This document shows, one piece after another, positions 60,014-64,000 of a stretch of DNA of 64,000 nt. The notes beneath the pieces were generated by a model that worked only from the letters and a program-made list of their open reading frames with translations, ran no database searches and was not told the origin of the DNA. Source of the DNA: Caryophanon sp036309765 (GTDB lineage: Bacteria; Bacillota; Bacilli; Bacillales_A; Planococcaceae); contig JAXJTE010000231.1 of NCBI GenBank assembly GCA_036309765.1, positions 19,982 to 83,981 on the forward strand, written 5' to 3'. The position numbers were made by a program, and so were the translations under genes. Position 1 is the stretch's first letter. Each line of letters starts with the position of its first letter.

Positions 60014-61348
60014 TTAGAACATTTTTAAATATTGGTCACGTTCCCATTGGTGTACAGTTGTACGGAACATTTCACATTCGATTTCTTTTGCTTCTTTAAA
60101 GTTCGCATAAATGTGCTCACCTAATGCGTTTTTCGCCACTTCATCTTGTGCTAATAGCTCTAACGCATGCTCAAGTGAAGCTGGTAAGTTGTCAATGCCG
60201 TTTGCTTTACGCTCTGCATCGCTCATTACGTAAATGTTACGGTTGATTGCAGCTGGTGGTGTTGATTGTTTACGAATCCCTTCAAGACCTGCTTCTAAAA
60301 TTACCGCCATCGCTAAGTATGGGTTCGCTGCTGGATCCACTGAGCGTACTTCTACGCGTGTTGAAACGCCGCGTGATGATGGAATACGGATTAATGGTGA
60401 ACGGTTTTGCGCTGACCATGCAACGTAACAAGGTGCTTCGTAGCCTGGAACTAAACGCTTATATGAGTTGATTGTTGGGTTAATAACCGCTGTGAAGCCT
60501 TTTACGTGATCCAATACGCCGGCCATGAATTGCATCGCTGTTTCTGATAAACCAAGCTCAGTTGACTCATCGTAAAACGCGTTTTCTTTGCCTTTGAATA
60601 ATGATACGTTAAAGTGCATACCCGAACCGGCTTCACCGAATAATGGTTTTGGCATGAACGTTGCATGTAAACCGTGCTTACGTGCAATTGTTTTAACTAC
60701 TAGCTTGAACGTTTGGATGTTGTCACAAGCTGAAATTGCGTCTGCATATTTAAAGTCGATTTCGTGCTGACCTGGTGCTACTTCGTGGTGAGATGCTTCT
60801 ACTTCAAAGCCCATTTCCTCAAGTTCTAACACGATATCGCGGCGGCAGTTTTCGCCTAAATCTGTTGGTGCTAAGTCGAAGTAACCACCGTGGTCGTTTA
60901 CTTCAAGTGTTGGTTCGCCTTTTTCATCTAATTTGAATAAGAAGAATTCCGGCTCTGGTCCTAAGTTGAAGTCTGTGAAGCCTAACGCTTCCATCTCTTT
61001 TAATACGCGCTTTAAGTTTGAACGTGGGTCACCCTCAAATGGTGTACCATCTGGACGAGCGATGTCACAGATGAAACGTGCTACTTTCCCTTTTTCAGCT
61101 GTCCAAGGGAATACCATAAACGTGCTTAAGTCTGGGAATAAGTACATGTCAGATTCTTCGATACGTACGAAACCTTCAATTGATGAACCGTCAAACATCA
61201 TTTTGTTGTCTAACGCTTTTTCTAATTGACTTACAGGAATTTCAACGTTTTTAATTGTGCCTAAAATGTCCGTAAATTGTAAACGGATGAATTTTACTTG
61301 TTGCTCTTGAACTAAACGATAAATGTCTTCTTTTGTGTATTTACCCAC
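60014..61348 (-). CDS. glnA: Glutamine synthetase type I, copy 2 (ancestral locus)
   Basis: 444-residue GSI-alpha enzyme, colinear without gaps with the copy at 30.9 kb and sharing GSSIEGFVRIEESDM, HHEVAPGQHEIDFKYAD and NRSPLIRIPSSRG. It follows a full-length glnR and lies in the ynbB...glnR-glnA context of B. subtilis, so it is probably the original copy. Start: GTG at 61348 gives MGKYTKED as in the other copy; a GTG at 61360 in the same frame is too close to the AGGAG ribosome site. Feedback-inhibited GlnA is expected to signal to GlnR. Confidence 0.94.
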   Translation of the reverse strand: MGKYTKEDIYRLVQEQQVKFIRLQFTDILGTIKNVEIPVSQLEKALDNKMMFDGSSIEGFVRIEESDMYLFPDLSTFMVFPWTAEKGKVARFICDIARPDGTPFEGDPRSNLKRVLKEMEALGFTDFNLGPEPEFFLFKLDEKGEPTLEVNDHGGYFDLAPTDLGENCRRDIVLELEEMGFEVEASHHEVAPGQHEIDFKYADAISACDNIQTFKLVVKTIARKHGLHATFMPKPLFGEAGSGMHFNVSLFKGKENAFYDESTELGLSETAMQFMAGVLDHVKGFTAVINPTINSYKRLVPGYEAPCYVAWSAQNRSPLIRIPSSRGVSTRVEVRSVDPAANPYLAMAVILEAGLEGIRKQSTPPAAINRNIYVMSDAERKANGIDNLPASLEHALELLAQDEVAKNALGEHIYANFKEAKEIECEMFRTTVHQWERDQYLKMF

Positions 61349-61430
61349 GAAAATGCACACTCCTAGTTTTTGGTTTCTTTTATATGATACGTGTAATCAA
61401 GCAAAGTACATGCACGTATTATTTATACGA

Positions 61431-61811
61431 TCATTGGAAGAATCGTGATAAATCGCCTTGTCGGATGGATGACTTTTGCATGCGTTGTGCTTGGCGCATT
61501 TCTTCGCGCAAAATACGGCGCAGCTCAGCATCTGTAATTTCTGTTTCTTTTTGCTCTTCTTCAGGCAAGTCCTTCAGTGCAAATACTTTTTTAATACCTG
61601 CCATGTTGATGCCTTGCTCTAATAAATCTTTAATTTCTAGAAGCGTATCGACGTCGTTTAACGAAAACATACGGCGATTTCCCTCTGTGCGATGTGGCTC
61701 AATTAAATGATGCTCTTCATAATAACGAATTTGACGTGCAGTTAATTCAGTTAACTGCATCACAATACTGATTGGTAATAATGGCATTGAACGTCGAATT
61801 TCACTACTCAT
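61431..61811 (-). CDS. glnR: Glutamine synthetase repressor GlnR, full length
   Basis: 126-residue MerR-family repressor of nitrogen genes. MSSEIRRSMPLLPISIVMQL matches the N-terminus of B. subtilis GlnR, the winged helix has LTARQIRYYEEHHLI, and the C-terminal tail IRQGDLSRFFQ, which senses feedback-inhibited GlnA, is intact. It forms an operon with glnA (69-nt gap plus chosen start) and carries a GlnR box over its promoter. Confidence 0.95.
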   Translation of the reverse strand: MSSEIRRSMPLLPISIVMQLTELTARQIRYYEEHHLIEPHRTEGNRRMFSLNDVDTLLEIKDLLEQGINMAGIKKVFALKDLPEEEQKETEITDAELRRILREEMRQAQRMQKSSIRQGDLSRFFQ

Positions 61812-61840
61812 GACACGTCACCTCTCTTCTAGTTAGACTT

Positions 61841-61869
61841 ATCATATCGATTGTAAAAATGTTTGTCAA
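61841..61869 (-). promoter_or_regulatory. Sigma-A promoter of glnR-glnA
   Basis: TTGACA, 17 nt spacer, TATGAT on the minus strand, 30 nt upstream of glnR. Confidence 0.8.
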
Positions 61870-61874
61870 ATCGA

Positions 61875-61891
61875 TGTAAGAAAACCTAACA
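61875..61891 (-). promoter_or_regulatory. GlnR/TnrA box upstream of glnR-glnA
   Basis: TGTTAGGTTTTCTTACA fits TGTnAn7TnACA fully and lies 5 nt before the -35 box, as in B. subtilis glnRA. Confidence 0.85.
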
Positions 61892-61993
61892 CTTATTTTT
61901 GTTCATTTTAACATTACTGCGTGCATTTTGTCTATGAAAGAGAAAAATTGTTTAAAAATAAAGAAAATTTTTGTCGTCTGACAACAACGACAA

Positions 61994-62042
61994 GAAAACG
62001 GTTGCAAAGGACGCACTACTTGTCCTTCACAACCGTTTTTTG
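61994..62042 (-). terminator. Terminator of menA
   Basis: Minus-strand AAACGGTTGTGAAGGAC and GTCCTTTGCAACCGTTT arms, nearly perfect; T-run follows on the outer side. Confidence 0.7.
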
Positions 62043-62049
62043 TTTTTGA

Positions 62050-62979
62050 TTATTGCATCATTAACTGAATCGCTAAGCCAATGCTAAGCAGCGCACCGTA
62101 AAATGTATTCGTTAGTGCTGTTGATTTCATCGCCATGCCTGTTACTGCTGGTTTGCCAAGTCCGTTGCGGAAACTTTTCACTGCTGTTAAAGGCTTCACG
62201 ACGCTCAGTAAGACGATCAGCGCCCACGGAGAAATTTGCCCGATGATGACAAGCACAATAATCCATGCGTATGCGAAAACAAAACCTCCTGCAAGCACTG
62301 TAATGGCGCGGTCACGTCCGAGTAAAATTGGCAGCGTTTTACGTCCACCCACTGTATCTTCCTCGATGTCACGAATGTTATTTGACATGTTAATGAGTCC
62401 AACGAGCACGCCCATCGGAATCGAAATAAGAATGCTCAGTGTCGTCAACGTACCGGTTTGAATGAACGTCGCAATTAAAATAAACGCTGTGCCCATAAAT
62501 AACCCTGAAAATAGCTCCCCAAACGGCGTATACGCAATCGGTAGCGGGCCGCCTGTATATAAATAGCCAACCGCCATTCCTGCTACGCCAATAATGAGTA
62601 GCCACCAGCTCGTTTCGATGAAAATGTAAACGCCGATGATTGCTGCGATGACATACAGTAAAAATGCAACGTTTAAGACGTTTTGCGGTTTTAAGCCGTG
62701 ACGCACAATGCCGCCCCCGATGCCGACTGAATCTGCCGTATCAAGCCCTCGTTTAAAATCATAGTATTCGTTAAATAAGTTCGTGGCGATTTGCAAGCAT
62801 AAGCACGCTAGCAGCATCGCGATAAACATCGCCCAGTTCATGTTCGTCTCAAATAGCGCGATGACTGTGCCAAGTATTACTGGTACAAATGTTGCCGTTA
62901 ACGTGTGTGGTCGTGTCATTTGCCACATTAGTTTTGCTGGCGACATTTGCTCTGCACCTTGTTTTGATGCAACTCCCAT
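62050..62979 (-). CDS. menA: 1,4-dihydroxy-2-naphthoate polyprenyltransferase
   Basis: UbiA-family membrane enzyme that attaches the prenyl chain (here expected heptaprenyl from HepST) to dihydroxynaphthoate, giving demethylmenaquinone for MenG. 309 residues, eight to nine helices. First aspartate motif in NLFNEYYDFKRGLDTAD (about 70-86), second in NNIRDIEEDTVGGRKTLP (about 201-218). ATG at 62979 preferred (AGAGAGGA upstream); the open frame begins at 63006. Confidence 0.93.
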   Translation of the reverse strand: MGVASKQGAEQMSPAKLMWQMTRPHTLTATFVPVILGTVIALFETNMNWAMFIAMLLACLCLQIATNLFNEYYDFKRGLDTADSVGIGGGIVRHGLKPQNVLNVAFLLYVIAAIIGVYIFIETSWWLLIIGVAGMAVGYLYTGGPLPIAYTPFGELFSGLFMGTAFILIATFIQTGTLTTLSILISIPMGVLVGLINMSNNIRDIEEDTVGGRKTLPILLGRDRAITVLAGGFVFAYAWIIVLVIIGQISPWALIVLLSVVKPLTAVKSFRNGLGKPAVTGMAMKSTALTNTFYGALLSIGLAIQLMMQ

Positions 62980-63114
62980 ACGCTTTCTTCCTCTCTGTTC
63001 GTTCATTGTTTTGCACCAATCATTGTAGCATATTTTCGTTTACGTTTGCGTACAATTCGTTTGTCGTCCAAACTGCGAAAAACACGACGCAAAATGCATG
63101 TACGTCGCGCTTTC

Positions 63115-63582
63115 TCACTGCATATAGCTGTCGATTTGTTCCGCCGTTACCGGGCCGCTAATACGCTTGATTACATTGCCCGCTTCGTCGATAAAAATCG
63201 TCGTAGGAATCGTAATGATACCGTATTTCTTTGCGACTTCACCCGTTTCATCTAATACGACTGGAAACGTTAAGCCAAACTCATCGACGAATGACTGAAC
63301 GCGTTGTGCGCCGTAATCTTGATCGGTGCGATTGACCGCAATAATGGCGACATCGCTTTCGTCATACGCCTGCTGCATATGCGGCATTTCCTCGCGACAC
63401 GGCGCACACCACGTCGCCCAAAAGTTCAGCATGACGCGTTTGCCTTCAACATCAGCAAGCGACATCAGTTCCCCTTCAAGCGTTGGCAACGTAAAATGCG
63501 GTGCTTGCTCGTCTACTGTTGCTGGTGCGCTACTGCAACTTGCTAAAACAATGCTACAAAATAACATCAAAACGATTCGCAT
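63115..63582 (-). CDS. TlpA/ResA-like thiol-disulfide oxidoreductase lipoprotein
   Basis: 155 residues. Signal peptide with lipobox VLASC (Cys about 16) and a thioredoxin-fold domain with active site WCAPCREE and cis-Pro in IPTTIFID. Similar to ResA but lipid-anchored, not helix-anchored. It probably reduces extracytoplasmic disulfides, perhaps in cytochrome c maturation or sporulation-type protein handling in relatives; the exact partner is unclear. B. subtilis YneN is one comparable protein. Confidence 0.85.
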   Translation of the reverse strand: MRIVLMLFCSIVLASCSSAPATVDEQAPHFTLPTLEGELMSLADVEGKRVMLNFWATWCAPCREEMPHMQQAYDESDVAIIAVNRTDQDYGAQRVQSFVDEFGLTFPVVLDETGEVAKKYGIITIPTTIFIDEAGNVIKRISGPVTAEQIDSYMQ

Positions 63583-63604
63583 TCACCCACCCCTTTATGC
63601 TCGT

Positions 63605-64000
63605 TTACTGTGCCGTAATTTTTTGCACCGCTGCACATGTCGCAAACTTCACGTGTTCATACGTTAAGCCACCTTGAATGAACGCTGTGTACGGTGGACG
63701 AATCGGACCGTCTGCTGTTAACTCGATGCTTGACCCTTGTACGAACGTGCCTGCTGCCATAATGACGTCATCTTCATAGCCTGGCATGTACGCTGGCTCC
63801 GGTGCGAAATGTGCATTAATCGGTGAAGCCGCTTGTACTTCCTGACAAAACGCAATCATTTGCTCCGGCGTTTGGAACGACACGGATTGAATTAAGTCGG
63901 TGCGCGTTTCGCTATAGTGCGGCGATGTCGTCATGCCTGCATCTTCAAGCATCGCTGACGTGAAAATCGCCCCTTTTAATGCTTGTGCAACGACGTGTGG
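63605..64000 (-). CDS. ynbB: Methionine gamma-lyase family protein YnbB, partial
   Basis: C-terminal 131 residues of a PLP-dependent aluminium-resistance/YnbB-type protein; the gene continues beyond the right edge of the window. Visible: PHVVAQALKGAIFTSAML at the edge, PINAHFAPEPAYMPGYEDDV and RPPYTAFIQGGLTYEHVK, all typical of the family's end. In B. subtilis ynbB directly precedes glnR-glnA; here the TlpA-like gene and menA intervene. The PLP lysine is outside the window. Confidence 0.88.
   Translation of the reverse strand, partial: PHVVAQALKGAIFTSAMLEDAGMTTSPHYSETRTDLIQSVSFQTPEQMIAFCQEVQAASPINAHFAPEPAYMPGYEDDVIMAAGTFVQGSSIELTADGPIRPPYTAFIQGGLTYEHVKFATCAAVQKITAQ

Overview
The window looks like a chromosomal segment of a low-to-mid GC Gram-positive of the Bacillales, most likely Planococcaceae/Caryophanaceae. 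Proteins and gene order match Bacillus subtilis neighbourhoods closely: hepT-menG-hepS-mtrB-folE-hbs, gpsA-der, rpsA-cmk-ypfA-prsW, resABCDE, scpAB, xerD-fur, lexA-yneA-yneB-ynzC and ynbB-glnR-glnA. Every sporulation gene that occupies these neighbourhoods in B. subtilis is missing (spoIVA, sleB-ypeB, spmAB-dacB, spoIIA/sigF with spoVA, spoIIM), which suggests an asporogenous lineage. spo0M is kept.

Layout. 0-6.5 kb: menaquinone side chain and head-group methylation (hepT, menG, hepS), the TRAP protein MtrB, folE, and the HU gene hbs, whose coding sequence is split by a 2.6 kb group II intron carrying a full RT-maturase-HNH protein. 6.8-20.2 kb: a YphF-like lipoprotein, yphE, gpsA, der, a frameshifted YflT-like stress gene, a TetR regulator, spo0M behind a sigma-W-type promoter, ribosomal protein S1 homologue, cmk, the PilZ brake protein, prsW, asparaginase, ypdA, a phosphoesterase and a LysM protein. 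20.3-23.1 kb: recS, ypbB and ferredoxin. 23.4-28.7 kb: a siroheme/sulfite-reductase operon (cobA-sirB-yezD-cysJ-cysI). 28.8-34.3 kb: fabI with a FapR operator, a WYL regulator, a second glnR-glnA pair, and ribU behind an FMN riboswitch. 34.3-43 kb: resE-resD, the cytochrome c maturation genes resC-resB-resA, rluB, scpB and scpA. 43-53 kb: ribT, lysA, pdp, deoB, xerD, fur, nudF, an aldo/keto reductase, a VanZ protein and an Spx paralogue. 53-64 kb: yqkE, yneF, tkt, the SOS genes lexA/yneA/yneB, dapF, an unrecognised protein made of about 28 DxxG(Y/F) pentapeptides, the ancestral glnR-glnA pair, menA, a TlpA-like lipoprotein and the 3' part of ynbB.

Functional themes are respiration (heptaprenyl menaquinone synthesis, Res system, cytochrome c maturation), nitrogen control (two GlnR/GlnA pairs, one GlnR without its GlnA-sensing tail), sulfite assimilation and SOS response. 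Small non-coding mobile elements sit in several intergenic gaps: three copies of one inverted-repeat family, two with 9-bp target duplications, and one copy of a second family. No rRNA, tRNA, CRISPR array or prophage was seen.
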